Positions 1 through 10,773 of a stretch of 64,000 bases of DNA are shown piece by piece. The stretch is taken from contig NC_087393.1 in assembly GCF_963675165.1 (NCBI RefSeq), positions 5,072,202-5,136,201 on the forward strand, given 5' to 3'. The position numbers and the translations under genes were made by a program. The notes beneath the pieces are model-generated. The model was not told the DNA's origin. It saw nothing but the letters and a program-made list of their open reading frames with translations, and did not search any database. Positions within the stretch are counted from its first letter, which is position 1, and each line of letters opens with the position of its first letter. The DNA comes from Halichondria panicea (lineage: Eukaryota; Porifera; Demospongiae; Suberitida; Halichondriidae).

Positions 1-39
<39 letters not shown>

Positions 40-45
40 GCACAC

Positions 46-100
<55 letters not shown>

Positions 101-107
101 CACGCAC

Positions 108-189
<82 letters not shown>

Positions 190-211
190 GCACACACACA
201 CACACACACAC
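1..211. repeat. (CA)n microsatellite
   Basis: Almost pure CA dinucleotide repeat, interrupted by a few CG steps. It lies in an intron of the NPLOC4 gene, directly downstream (minus strand) of the exon ending near 224. Allele length here should be highly variable and assembly may be imprecise. Confidence 0.97.
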
Positions 212-223
212 TAGCATATTACC

Positions 224-2320
224 TTGTAGAACACATCAGGGACATAGAGTTCAGAGGTCGACTCTCGTACATATCCTAGCTCTGGAGCGTCCAGTGTAGG
301 CACTAGACAATCATCCCTCACTAATGCCATGCACTGATTGGACACCTGAGATTATTATTTATTATTATGGGAATTATACAGCAACAGACTGAAATTAAAG
401 TGATGAGCTGACAGCCACACAAATCACACCCACACACCACACACTATACACCCACACACCTGATATCCTTTGAGGTCGATCTGATTGGCTTCGTTTCCTG
501 ATACACACACAGTAATGAACTTTGACCCAAACTTGCCAGTTGTGCTGAGCTTGGAGGGATTAGGGTACTGGTTTTGAAAATTTGCGGCCATAATGCACTC
601 CTCAGCGCTCAACAGATGTGTGTTCTGAGGGGAGGGGGGTAGTCAGACGAGTTAGTACAAGTGTGGGTGGGGTCTCACAATGCTCCTCTTGTATGCCACT
701 TTGATGTTCCCTTCAGACTCAAGATCAGTGAAGATCCAACCAACCTACGTATGAAATAATTATTAGATCACATGATCACTAGTTACAAGGTGACACACCT
801 TTCTTAGTCCCAGAAGAGTGGCCACTTGGTCCACCATTTCTCTAGCAGGGTCCTCCAGCAGCTCCACACTGTGACTCAGTGATGTCTGTAATAACACACA
901 CACACACAGATATAGCCATTTCAATGAGCTACAAAATACATCCTTTAGTTGTGAAAATAGACAATTCTTATGGGCAGTCAAAGATAGCTCTCAAAACATG
1001 CTAATTTCTAAGCTACATGTATAGCCAGCCGCTCATGAAAGACTTGGGGCCAAGATCTAAACACACCATCTTGGTAAAATGCACATTATTTTTAGGACGC
1101 AAAGTTATGGGCAGTCAAAGATAGCTCTCTCACAAATAGCACATTCTCTTTCTTTAAGAATGGAACTAAACACACTGGCCCACATCAGCACTTACCTGTG
1201 GGGGCTCATAGATGGCTGCCACCACGGCACGTATGCCCAGAGGCACATCAGTGTACTCCTCATAACGACCTAGCAAGTAGCCTAACCTTTGACCCCCACT
1301 CTCCCTCCAGCCATCAAGGAATCTATCGACAATGGATCCATCCTCAAACATGACATTGTCCACATGTCGATATTCCTGCACCAGAGGTTAGTGTTAAGGT
1401 AGTGAGGATTGTAGGTATTGAGAGTACCTGTCTAGCTAGAGTGATGGCACTGGGTTGACACTTGGTGCATATACCAGCAGGCCAGGGAGAGTGGTCCTTA
1501 CAGCCTGGCTTGATCTTGCAGCTCAGATCCTCAAGGTTTGCAAACTTCCCTCTATATACATTATATATATATACAGAGGAGATATGTTGGAGTAATAGGG
1601 GACGAAAGAGGTGTGACTATAGTATACACACCTGTCCACTCCACTCGTGAGCTTGCGAATGTGAGTATGAAATGAGAGGTGTTTGATGGTAGTGTCGTCT
1701 CTTCCCTCCTGTACAGCTTTGTCCCATGGTTGCAGGGGCATACAATTGACACACTTGCTCTGTGGACCATGATGACACCTACAGCAAGGTGGGGGGTCAA
1801 TAAGAGGCGTACTGCCACACCCACTCACAGCTGGGGGTCTCGTGATCGACTGACTTGCCCGTCCCTCTTGGATAACACATGATCGACCTCATCTTCCTCA
1901 ATGCCACCTTTGACCTCTGACCCCTCAACACCAGTCTTGACAATCAGGTAGAGCATATCGCCATGGCTATACAATGCAACGAGGACACTAATACAGTCAT
2001 ATCATTGGACGGCTCACTGTATAGGGATATTCCCTAACTGGAGGGCCAGTTGGCCTGGTTGTAGCTCCTCCTTCCCACCAGGTCTGCGACAGAGAGAGAA
2101 GCTTGTGGAGGCATCCAATAGAAACGCAGCTATCACCTACACAGCAGTGAGTGAGTGGAGACTGTGACCACCCTAGCCCTTACCTTGTCCAGGAGTGTCC
2201 GGAGGGTGTCTGTTGGGTTGGAGGGGATACGCTTAGTCCCATCACTGCTCTGTACTCTAACAATCTGAACAGAGGAGAGATATAGATGTGCTCACTACTC
2301 TGACTCTTGACTCTCACCAT
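224..2320 (-). CDS. NPLOC4: NPLOC4 (NPL4), ubiquitin-binding cofactor of p97/VCP; partial, 3' end beyond window
   Basis: NPL4 pairs with UFD1 and the AAA ATPase p97 to extract ubiquitinated proteins, for example in ER-associated degradation. About eleven exons read right to left. Exon 1 holds only the ATG (2318-2320) before a GTGAGA donor, and exon 2 (2184-2264) gives [14 protein letters not shown], the UBX-like N-terminus. The exon at about 1827-1963 includes HGDMLYL and [15 protein letters not shown]. The exon at 1632-1778 carries the zinc-binding [12 protein letters not shown] and [10 protein letters not shown]. The exon at about 1429-1549 gives [16 protein letters not shown]. The exon at about 1197-1376 opens the MPN domain ([28 protein letters not shown]). 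Exons at about 798-885, 665-750 and 462-628 continue it ([40 protein letters not shown]). The exon at about 224-348 has [13 protein letters not shown]. The C-terminal part is off the left edge. Residue-by-residue agreement with human NPLOC4 makes the call firm; inner exon borders are read by eye. Confidence 0.95.
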
Positions 2321-3756
2321 CTTATTCCTTTCCAGGGGCAGCTAATAACAGGCACAGTATGACGTGACTCGACTAGATCGACTCGACTGTACTATACTGT
2401 ACTGTAGCTTCTTCTTCTCCTCCTAAATGTGGGCGTGGTCTGAATGCTACGGACACGCCTTATACCCAGCCATATACACAATAGGGAGTGGATAGCTAGA
2501 CTGGCGGCGACAACCCCTCGTGTACCGCGAGGGACTGGCAAACTGTCTATCAGTCACTCGTCTCAGCTGCAACGAGCATTGCAGCCTATCAGATTGCGCT
2601 CAACGTCATATTAGCCCTGTAATTGTAACCGCACTTACACTTCAGGGGATTCAGTGCATTCCATAGTAGCTGAATCTCATAGCAAAATTTAACCACATTA
2701 TCTATAACGATTTCATGTTTAGTAGTGTCATACGATCTATTACACTTCCGCTGAGACGAGTGACTGATAGGCAGTTTGCCAGTCGCTCGCGCTACACGCT
2801 CGGGCGGCTGTCACCGCCAGTCTAGTGGATAGCCTCCAGTAGCCTCCTTCGCAGCCTCTCCTTTTTCTGTTCTTTGTCACAGAAGAGAAAATTGGAGGAA
2901 CAAAGAAAGAAAGAAGGAAGCAACTAAGAAAAAGGAGAGCCTGCCTTGCTAAGTCGCGTGATCCCCTACTGACGTAGACAAATTTTAACGAGCGTGGGCG
3001 AGAGAAAACCTCAATAACTGTCCTCCCACACAGTACTTGGAGCGCATTTACCAGGAACATAATCTGTTATGAACAGTACAGTACAGTGCAGTAGAGTCAG
3101 CCTTCGTGAGACCTTTAGTCAGTAGAGGAAGTATGAAAGACTAGAGTAGAGTAGACTATACTGCTGTAATAATTATATCTACTAATCAAGTGGGTCTGTT
3201 CTGAACTCAGGAAAAAAACTGAGCTAAATTTAGATATTTAGTCTCTTTAGTCTTTACTAGGTAAGCCCTCGTCTACGATGTCTCCACGCTTGATTTTCTG
3301 GCTTGCTATCTACGATGCTAACAGCTTTTATTTAGAGTTTGCAATGCGTAGGCATGCTGTAGCTTTTTGCTCTGTCAGGCTCCGCCCAGCTAGTGATTGC
3401 CCACGTTCATTTTCACTCGTCTACCACTCGTCTACCGTCACGCGACTTAGCAAGGCAGGCTCTCCTTTTTCTTAGTCTCTTCCTTCTTTCTTTCTTTGTT
3501 CCTCCAATCAGTCCCGTATTTTATCTTATTGAACTATGACAAAGAACAAAAAAAGGAGAGGCTGCGAAGGAGGCTAAGCCTCCAGGCCGATTTTAATCAG
3601 CCTGGATTCGAGGCTACCTCTACACAGGCTCGTCCCTTTATCACAATCGTTCAATAAGATAAAATACTGTATTTAAGTACTCCAAATTGGAGTCTTAGTG
3701 TACACTAGTACACTCACTGTAGACTGAATGTACACTGTACTGTAGACTGAATAGAA
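2321..3756. repeat. Intergenic stretch made of nested inverted repeats (transposon debris)
   Basis: No supported gene. Two inverted-repeat pairs are visible. One pairs about 2487-2568 with 2745-2835; both arms contain the words actggcaaact and atcagtcactcgtctcagc. The other pairs about 2836-2965 with 3425-3585; its arms contain gcctgccttgctaagtcgcg and runs of gaaagaaag. The sequences around 3515 and 3650 (tcttattgaac / gttcaataaga) form a third, shorter pair. This looks like one or more foldback DNA elements inserted into each other. Close to the NPLOC4 start, 2427-2460 holds gggcgtggtc...acacgcctta, which recurs at about 12550-12590. Confidence 0.6.
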
Positions 3757-3765
3757 CTATATAGA

Positions 3766-4813
3766 ATGAATCTGAAACGTATACATATAGTTTTGCTAGT
3801 TTGTGCTATATCTCTGCTAGGCCTAAATCTACTTGTTAAGGTACAACGTACAACGGACAGAACTTCATATGGCTATACATCATTTTTATACAGATGGAAG
3901 CTTTTATACATCTCTTGTGGAACAAAGTCTTAACAAGAAGGGTTACTCAATCTCTGATCTACCTCCCAAATCAGCCCTTTGGACAGACAAGATCCACCTG
4001 TGTATCAACTTGAACCTGAACGGAATAAAACCTAGCAAAGCTGTCATTGAAACACAGGTGTCATACTACTTTCCATTCTTTAAAAACATCACCGTCATAT
4101 TGAATGGAGACAACTTTATACGGCCTGACTATGTGCCCGAGTTTGTGGACGTCATCAGTTGTGACTCTTATTACGGTTGGTATCAGCACAAGTGCATACG
4201 ATCGTGCATTCAACGTGGCTCTGATGATACTGAAGGTTTCCTGTACATTGCTGACGACATGTTTATCAACTTAACAAAAATGGCCGAGCTACCAACTACA
4301 AAACTGTGGACTATTGGAAGTCGAGTATGCAGCTACTCATCGATACAAACTCCAGGCCACGAAGGTTGCGAATGGTACTGGTGGGATGCTCCGACCTATG
4401 GAGCAAAGAATCTGGATATTGTAATCAAAAGTTTACCAGCCAAATGGAAGGAGCAGCTGGTGAAGACAGCTGGTTTTCCTGACCATTTCAAAGCTTACTG
4501 TATTTCTGACATTATTTACATCCCTCAAGCACTTGTTATGAACATGACACACGTACTTGATCACATTATAAACACAACCGAACTATTTTGCGAACTCGCA
4601 ACTAATTTAGCCATGCATATTGTGGCTCCTGATAGAATCACATTGCTGGATGGTTATCTATGGGACGATAAGAGTGTTGCAGCCATTAAGGAAATGGCAA
4701 CTACTGCACATTTTGTGCATCCTGTCAAGTTTGGAATTCGGGAGCAACGTGACATTTGGATTCAGAACATGGAAAAGCAACTCTTTAATTTAATCGATAT
4801 GAGTATATCGTAG
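3766..4813 (+). CDS. Glycosyltransferase-like protein, copy A; membrane anchor out of frame, possible pseudogene
   Basis: Single-exon copy of the gene at 12798-13847. From the ATG at 3766 the sequence encodes a hydrophobic N-terminus (RIHIVLLVCAISLLGLNLL), as in the sister copy. Between about 3827 and 3850 this copy is about 5 nt shorter, so the anchor is out of frame with the rest. The main frame is open from 3827 to the stop at 4811-4813, and its first in-frame ATG is at 3869. It keeps DKIHLCINLNLNG, YYFPFFKNITVILNGDN, an acidic IADDMFINL and FVHPVKFGIREQRDIW. The acidic pair after a hydrophobic strand recalls metal-binding motifs of nucleotide-sugar transferases and, weakly, Stealth-type phosphotransferases; I cannot assign a family. 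Either the gene is dead or it makes a soluble form from the internal ATG. Confidence 0.6.
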
Positions 4814-5135
4814 TAATCTATAATAATAATGTACGTCTTACAAGTTGTAGGTTGTTAATTAACTGCCTATAATTATATTGTCAATGTATAATTTATATAT
4901 GAAAAAATTTCCAGACAAAAAAATTAGGAGACACTTTACTTGGAGAATGACGTGTGTACAGTATCACTCCGTAGCCTTAGCCTCGATCCCAGGCCTTACT
5001 TTTTCTTGTTGTTGTCATTGTTCATAAATCATAAGAAAGACATAGTGAGGCAGCAAAGAAAGAAATGGGCGTACAGTTCTCACTCTACGTCTATTTCTTT
5101 CTTTATTCCTCTAATTAATACCGTATTTTGAAGGA
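4814..5135. other. Spacer between gene copy A and the TTAA transposon
   Basis: AT-rich 3' flank of gene copy A. The first part still matches the other arm (tcttacaagttgt, ttaattaactgcc) and then diverges. At 4979-4996 it contains agcctcgatcccaggcc, which recurs at about 31553-31570 at the edge of another intronic repeat, so part of it is probably a dispersed element absent from the other arm. No gene seen. Confidence 0.5.
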
Positions 5136-6807
5136 TTAAACGAGCATGCTGACTATAAAAAGGCGTGCCCAGGACAGCTCCGACCGGATGCAACGGGAAA
5201 ATGGCGAAAATGAAAAAATGAATTTGCTTGAGTCTTGCAAAAAGACGCCCTTGACTGTATAATGCACATTCTTTACATTCTTACAGTCTCCTTTTGATAC
5301 GCCTTCTTCCGCGCTCTCACGAGATAGTAGACATGACATAAACTAAAAACAAAAAATGGCTGTCAAAGTTTATTTTCAAGAAGTGTTCTCAACCTCAGAA
5401 GAAGCCTACTGGGGTTCCACAGGAGCTTTGGTTCGAGACTGAAGATACCAAGCAGATCTTTGTTGATAGAATTGACAGTGCTAAGCGTTTAATTTTCTTG
5501 CTGCCAGAGGTTCATTGGCCATGGAAAAACATGAAGATTTGGCAAACTGATGTTGTTGTTGAAGAAGGTAAGTAGTCTAGTCTATAGTATAAAATTAAGT
5601 AGTATATAGTATACAGTAATGTGACTTTATCAACCTGCGAGTGCTTTTTAACATTAACATTTCATTTTACATGGATAAAGTAACAAAGTGAAGTGCTGAA
5701 AGTCTGTAGGGCCAGGGAACACCTAGTGGGTTCGGGTATCGTCCAAGTACCTCCTGAAGAACGAAAATTGATTGTACTAGTATTGTAAGTTTAAAATATC
5801 GCAGAAACAGCAGCTGGGTGTTGTGGCTGTGGTGAAGGGTGACTAGTGACAAAATGGACGAGTGTTTTTCCGTTCAATTACTAGTGGGTCATCATGCTCA
5901 TAGCCACCATGACATTTGTATAATAACCTTCATACATGGAGTCATTATTAATAACGTTCATCTTTTCTCAGGTCGCTTTGAAGGACTACCCTCGCTTGTT
6001 GAAAGTCTTCCTGGCATCAAACCTATGTATATAGAAAATGTAAGTCTTACTACTGTATCAATTGCAAGCAATAATTATATCGTTACCTCTCTGGCCTCTT
6101 TTCTGGAGGAAGACTCACTGCTAGGGGTTGGTAGTTCTATTATTCATTCCCACGTTATTCCTCCAAAGTATAACATAGACCACATCCCATGTACTCGCAA
6201 CTTCCATCAGGCCTACAGATGTTTATACTACTGACTCGACTGACCTGTATTTCTAAAACCTGCCTATTATTCTCACTAATGTGCCCATGATACCAGCATA
6301 ATTCTTCCCCAAAAATTATGCTCAAAATTATGCCAGCACTACCAACCCCTACCCGGGAGAGCTCTCACTTGTTTGCACCCCACTCTACAACTCTAAATGA
6401 TAGCAAAGATTTGTTTGATATACTGACATTAATTAATGCTGATATAAATTCTTTTTCAGAATCAATTTCGTCAACTTTCTACAATGCACAATGGCGTAGT
6501 CTCAAGTCTCAATGCCGTCTATTTATATGCAAGAAAGCAAGGAAAACTCTTTGGAAGAGTTCACTGGAGTAATGCTCACTGTAGCTAACCTGGAGCTGAA
6601 TAGACATAGCCTTTTACTGTACTCTAAGCATTATTTATTTGTCAGCCATAATCATAAATTTTATTTTTTTCTTTTTGATTCTGGTAAAGAAGAAAACCCA
6701 CCAGGAATGTATTCCCTTCCCTTCTGTGTATTTTTTTTTAGTGTTCACGGTGTGTATGAATGGGTTCTGAGCGCTTTTGCGCAAGAGAAAAAAACAGCTC
6801 GTTACTA

Positions 6808-8694
6808 CACAGCCAAAAATCCACGGGAACGTTTCAGGCCCGTGGGGAAAATCAGCTGAATACAGGCCGGAATACGGGGCTTTATGCAGATGTAATCGCC
6901 CACGGCCTGCTTACATCCTGGAACCACAGGCCCGTTACAGCACGTACATCCTGTCCTGAATACAGCCCGTAAATAACGGACCTGTTTCAGCCTGTACCAC
7001 CCACGTCCTGCTTACAGCCTGTGCAGCTAGTGTATGCGCATGCGCAGAGAGAAAATTGCTTAGATACGAAATCCACCAAGAGACTGAAAAGGTGCTTCAG
7101 TTTGATCTTCTCCTTCAGTTGCAGCTTTAAAGGATGGATGGAGTAATTATATTATTTATGGAGCTGACTGCCAAGGCCAGCTAGCAAGAAAAAGAGAGAG
7201 AGAGGAAGTAAGTATAGATGAGCGCGAGCTAGTATAGTAGGTCTAATTAATACTCACTTCTGTCCATTTATCAGCTGCTAGATGTCTCTGTAATTCTTCT
7301 CTCACTGTCTCTAGGAGTCTAGCTCTATAGGCTACAAGGTGTGCTTATGTGGTCATGTATAAATAATTATGTTGACGGAGTTATTTCGTATTGCAGATCT
7401 GGTTGACTCTGACGCATGTTGTTGACTTCTAATACAATGTTATAAGTGAGTATTCAGCTGGTTTTTAAAATGTTGGTCCATATGCTGCTTATGTATAGGA
7501 ATACACATCTAAAAAGGAGGATATGCACCTCTACAACGGCTACTAAATAGGTGAGTACGAGGTATATAAAATGCGTATACCTATGATATTATCTACAGTT
7601 GTCTGTGTCATCATTACTTTACGAGCTCGAGATTCAGGTTCTATTATTGACTCACTTACTCGAACTCGTTTACGTACGTATGCACACACAGATGTACCTG
7701 TGTCTATGTCATCATTACTGCACTGATTGAGCTCGAGATTGAGGTTCCTATTCACACTACTTGAGAATGTGAGCCAATTAATAATTATTTAACTCACTAC
7801 TCGTGTACTGATGCACACATACAGATGTACATATATAAATTGGAATGCTCATGCCATCAATGATTTCAACCCATCATGACCAGAAGGTATTTTACAATAA
7901 TAATTATTGTCGTTTACATTGGTTGGTCTAATTACAGCATCGTGGACACACCTATATCGTGGACACACCTATACTTTAGAATTTGGCAGGTAAGCATAAT
8001 AATTATAAAAACTTTGTTTGTGTTTTGCTTTAGTTAAGTTACTGGCTCTGGACATGGCTGGTCTGTGACAGTACAAACAGTCGAACAAAAAAGGTATAAA
8101 TGGTAAGACTATATTCACTATATATACACAGTGACAGAGGACATGGCTGGTCTGTGGACAGTACGAACAGTCGAACAACACATTATAATGGTAAGAAACA
8201 TTTTCTTTGCAACGATATTCACATGTCTTCTTTATACACACAGTGACAGAGGACATGGCTGGTCTGTGGACAGTACGAACAGTCGAACAACACATTATAA
8301 TGGTAAGACATTATTTTCTTTGCAACCATTATTCACGTGTCTTCTTTATACACACAGTGACACACTCGAGCAGCACAAGCACTAGAAGAAACATTCTTAT
8401 TAGTGTTGTAAACTGTCGAACTGTCTGGCTATGTTTGTTTCTTAAAAATGTTAACACTTTGTGGAATTATTTATGCCAAACTCAGCTTTTAACTGCAAAC
8501 CGGAACTAACTGAGAACACAGGGCTGCTTACAGGCCGTGCTCAGACTGCTTACAGCCCGTTCCACGGCTGATTACATGCTGAAATCCACAGGCTGCTAAG
8601 CAGTATCTAACCAAACAGTTGAATACACCACGTGGTTTCATGCCTGTAACGGCCCCGTAACAGGCATGAAACGGCCCGTGGATTTTTGGCTGTG
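6808..8694. mobile_element. TA-inserting DNA transposon with 20-bp-plus terminal inverted repeats, copy 1
   Basis: Begins CACAGCCAAAAATCCACGGG and ends with its reverse complement, between TA at 6806-6807 and TA at 8695-8696. The unoccupied site survives in the other arm of the palindrome near 10885-10895 (gttactaaggcttg on the complement), which shows that a single TA was duplicated. TA duplication points to the Tc1/mariner superfamily, or a similar IS630-like element. The outer roughly 250 bp at each end carry many degenerate copies of words such as acagcccgt and acaggccgt, possibly transposase-binding subterminal repeats. No transposase ORF is visible, so it is taken as non-autonomous. A tandem array of exon-like units lies near its right end. 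Confidence 0.85.
8046..8362 (+). repeat. Tandem exon-like units in TA element copy 1
   Basis: About three units of roughly 105 bp. Each has a pyrimidine/cacacag stretch, then about 60 bp containing GACATGGCTGGTCTGTGGAC and gtcgaacaacacattataatg, then gtaaga. A further acceptor-like cacag at about 8357 follows. The spaced pattern of cag, short open block and gtaag looks like a chain of duplicated microexons. The open block reads TEDMAGLWTVRTVEQHIIM. Function unknown; it may be coincidental structure of a minisatellite. Confidence 0.6.
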
Positions 8695-8839
8695 TAAGGC
8701 TTGAATGAAATTTTCGGGGTCAAAGGTCGCGTCCTGGGCAGCTCTTTTTATACTCAAAACTCGCTCCGGGATCCAGAAGTTGCTAATGCGGTAATTAAAG
8801 CCAACATGCTCGTTTAAACGAGCATGTTGGCTTTAATTA

Positions 8840-10773
8840 CACAGCCAAAAATCCACGGGCCTGTTTCAGGACCGTGGGGAAAATCAGTTGAATACAGGCC
8901 GGAATACGGGCCTGTATGTGGATGTAATCGCCCACGGCCTGCTTACATCCCGGAACCACAGGCCCGTTACAGCACGTACATCCTGTCCTGAATACGGACC
9001 GTAAATAACGGGCCTGTTTCAGCCTGTACCACCCACGTCCTGCTTACAGCCTGTGCAGCCAGTGTATGCGCATGCGCAGAGAGAAAGTTGCTTAGCTACC
9101 AATCCATCAAGAGACTGAAAAGGTGCTTCAGTTTGATCTTCTCGTTCAGTTGCAGCTTTAAAGGATGGGGATGGAGTAATTATATTATTTATGGAGCTGA
9201 CTGCCAAGGCCAGCTAGCAAGAAAAAGAGAGAGAGTAAGTAGAGTCTAAATAAGGAACTAGTATAGTAGTATACTAGTAGGTCTAATTAATACTCACTTC
9301 TGTCCATTTATCAGCTGCTAGATGTCTCTGCAATTCTTCTCTCACTGTCTCTAGGAGTCCAGCTCTATAGGCTACAAGGTGTGCTTATGTGGTCATGTAT
9401 AAATAATTATGTTGACGGAGTTATTTCGTATTGCAGATCTGGTTGCCTCTGACGCAGGTTGTTGACTTCTACAATGTTATAAGTGAGTGCTCAGCTGGTT
9501 TTTAAAAATATTGGTCCATATGCTGCTTATGTATAGGAATACACATCTAAAAAGGAGGATATGCACCTCTACAACGACTACTAAATAGGTGAGTATGAGG
9601 TATATAAAATGCTGTATTCTATAATTATGATAATTATTATCTACAGTTATCTGTGTTATCATTACTTTACGAGCTCGAGATTCAGGTTCTATTATTGACT
9701 CACTTACTCGAACTCGTTTACGTATGCACACATACAGATGTACCTGTGTCTATGTCATCATTACTGTACTGATAGAGCTCGAGATTGAGGTTCCTTGTCA
9801 CACTACTTGAGAATGTGAGCCAATTAATAATTATTTAACTCACTTTAAACTCGTGTACTGGGTGCACACATACAGATGTACATATATAAATTGGAATGCT
9901 CATGCCATCAATGATTTCAACCCATCATGACCAGAAGGTATTTTACAATAACAATTATTGTTGTTTACATTGGTTGGTCTAATTACAGCATCTTGGACAC
10001 ACCTATACTTTAGGAACTATCAGAATTTGGCAGGTAAGCAATCATTCATAATAATTATAAAAACTTTGTTTGTGTTTTGCTTTAGTTAAGTTACTGGCTG
10101 TGGACATGGCTGGTCTGTGACAGTACAAACAGTCAAACAAAAAATTTATAATGGTAAGAAATATTATTTTCTTTGCAACTATAATTATTCACATGTACGT
10201 CTTCTTTATACACAGTAACAGAGGACATGGCTGGTCTGTGGACAGTACGAACAGTCGAACAACACTTGTAAGAAACATTTTCTTTGCAACAATATTCACA
10301 TATCTTCTTTATACACACAGTGACAGAGGACATGGCTGGTAGTACAAACAGTCGAGCAAACAATTTATAATGGTAAGAAACATTATTTTCTTTGCAACCA
10401 TTATTCACATGTCTTCTTTATACACAGTGACACACTCGAGCACCACAAGCACTAGAAGAAACATTCTTATTAGTATTGTAAACTGTCTAACTGTCTGTCT
10501 ATGTTTGTTTCTTAAAAATTTTAACACTTTGTTGAATTATTCATGCCAAACTCAGCTTTTAACTGTATAAAAAGCAAACCGGAACTAACTGAGAACACAG
10601 GGCTGCTTACAGGCCGTGCTCAGACTGCTTACAGCCCGTTCCACGGCTGATTACATGCTGAAATCCACAGGCTGCTAAACAGTATCTAACCAAACAGTTG
10701 AATACACCACGTGGATTTATAGCTGTAACAGGCCCGTAACAGGCATGAAACGGCCCGTGGATTTTTGGCTGTG
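8840..10773. mobile_element. TA-inserting DNA transposon, copy 2 (direct orientation relative to copy 1)
   Basis: Same 20-bp terminal inverted repeat as the element at 6808-8694, flanked by TA at 8838-8839 and 10774-10775. The unoccupied site is preserved in the other palindrome arm at about 8791-8796 (gcggtaattaaag). It is 1934 bp against 1887 bp for copy 1, and the two are colinear and very similar along their whole length. It sits only about 20 bp from the centre of the palindrome. No transposase ORF is visible. Confidence 0.85.
10097..10432 (+). repeat. Tandem exon-like units in TA element copy 2
   Basis: The same roughly 105-bp units as in copy 1, here three to four of them. Each has an acacag acceptor-like word, the GACATGGCTGGTCTGTGGAC core, and gtaagaaa. 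Unit number and internal deletions differ from copy 1, so the array expands and contracts. Confidence 0.6.

Larger units (their letters stand above)
5140..8813 (+). mobile_element. TTAA-flanked DNA transposon, copy A (1785 bp net, interrupted by a TA element)
   Basis: Flanked by TTAA at 5136-5139 and 8814-8817. The ends form a short imperfect inverted repeat (ACGAGCATG then CTGACT or TTGGCT). Inside each end there is an inward-facing TATAAAAAG followed by GCCCAGGAC, a second, subterminal inverted repeat. Removing the insertion at 6808-8694 and one TA leaves 1785 bp. Only the TTAA target suggests piggyBac; no transposase is recognisable. Two short open stretches look like exons: about 5371-5565 (GVPQELWFETED, RLIFLLPEVHWPW, then a GTAAG donor) and about 5971-6043 (cag acceptor, GRFEGLPSLVESLPGIKP, GTAAG donor), with a third after the ag at about 6459. 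I recognise none of them. The element is probably non-autonomous or carries captured host exons. Confidence 0.75.

Noticed and set aside
5839-6859. Plus-strand ORFs of 80-130 codons inside the TTAA element (for example 5839-6234 and 6512-6859)
   Set aside because: They overlap each other and splice-like signals, and indels between the two element copies do not respect their frames. Only the short exon-like stretches are mentioned, under the element itself.
7543-10408. Minus-strand ORFs in the TA elements (7543-7755, 7969-8295, 9477-9731, 10133-10408)
   Set aside because: They are reverse-strand readings of the tandem exon-like units and of AT-rich filler. No transposase motif, and frames not conserved between the two elements.
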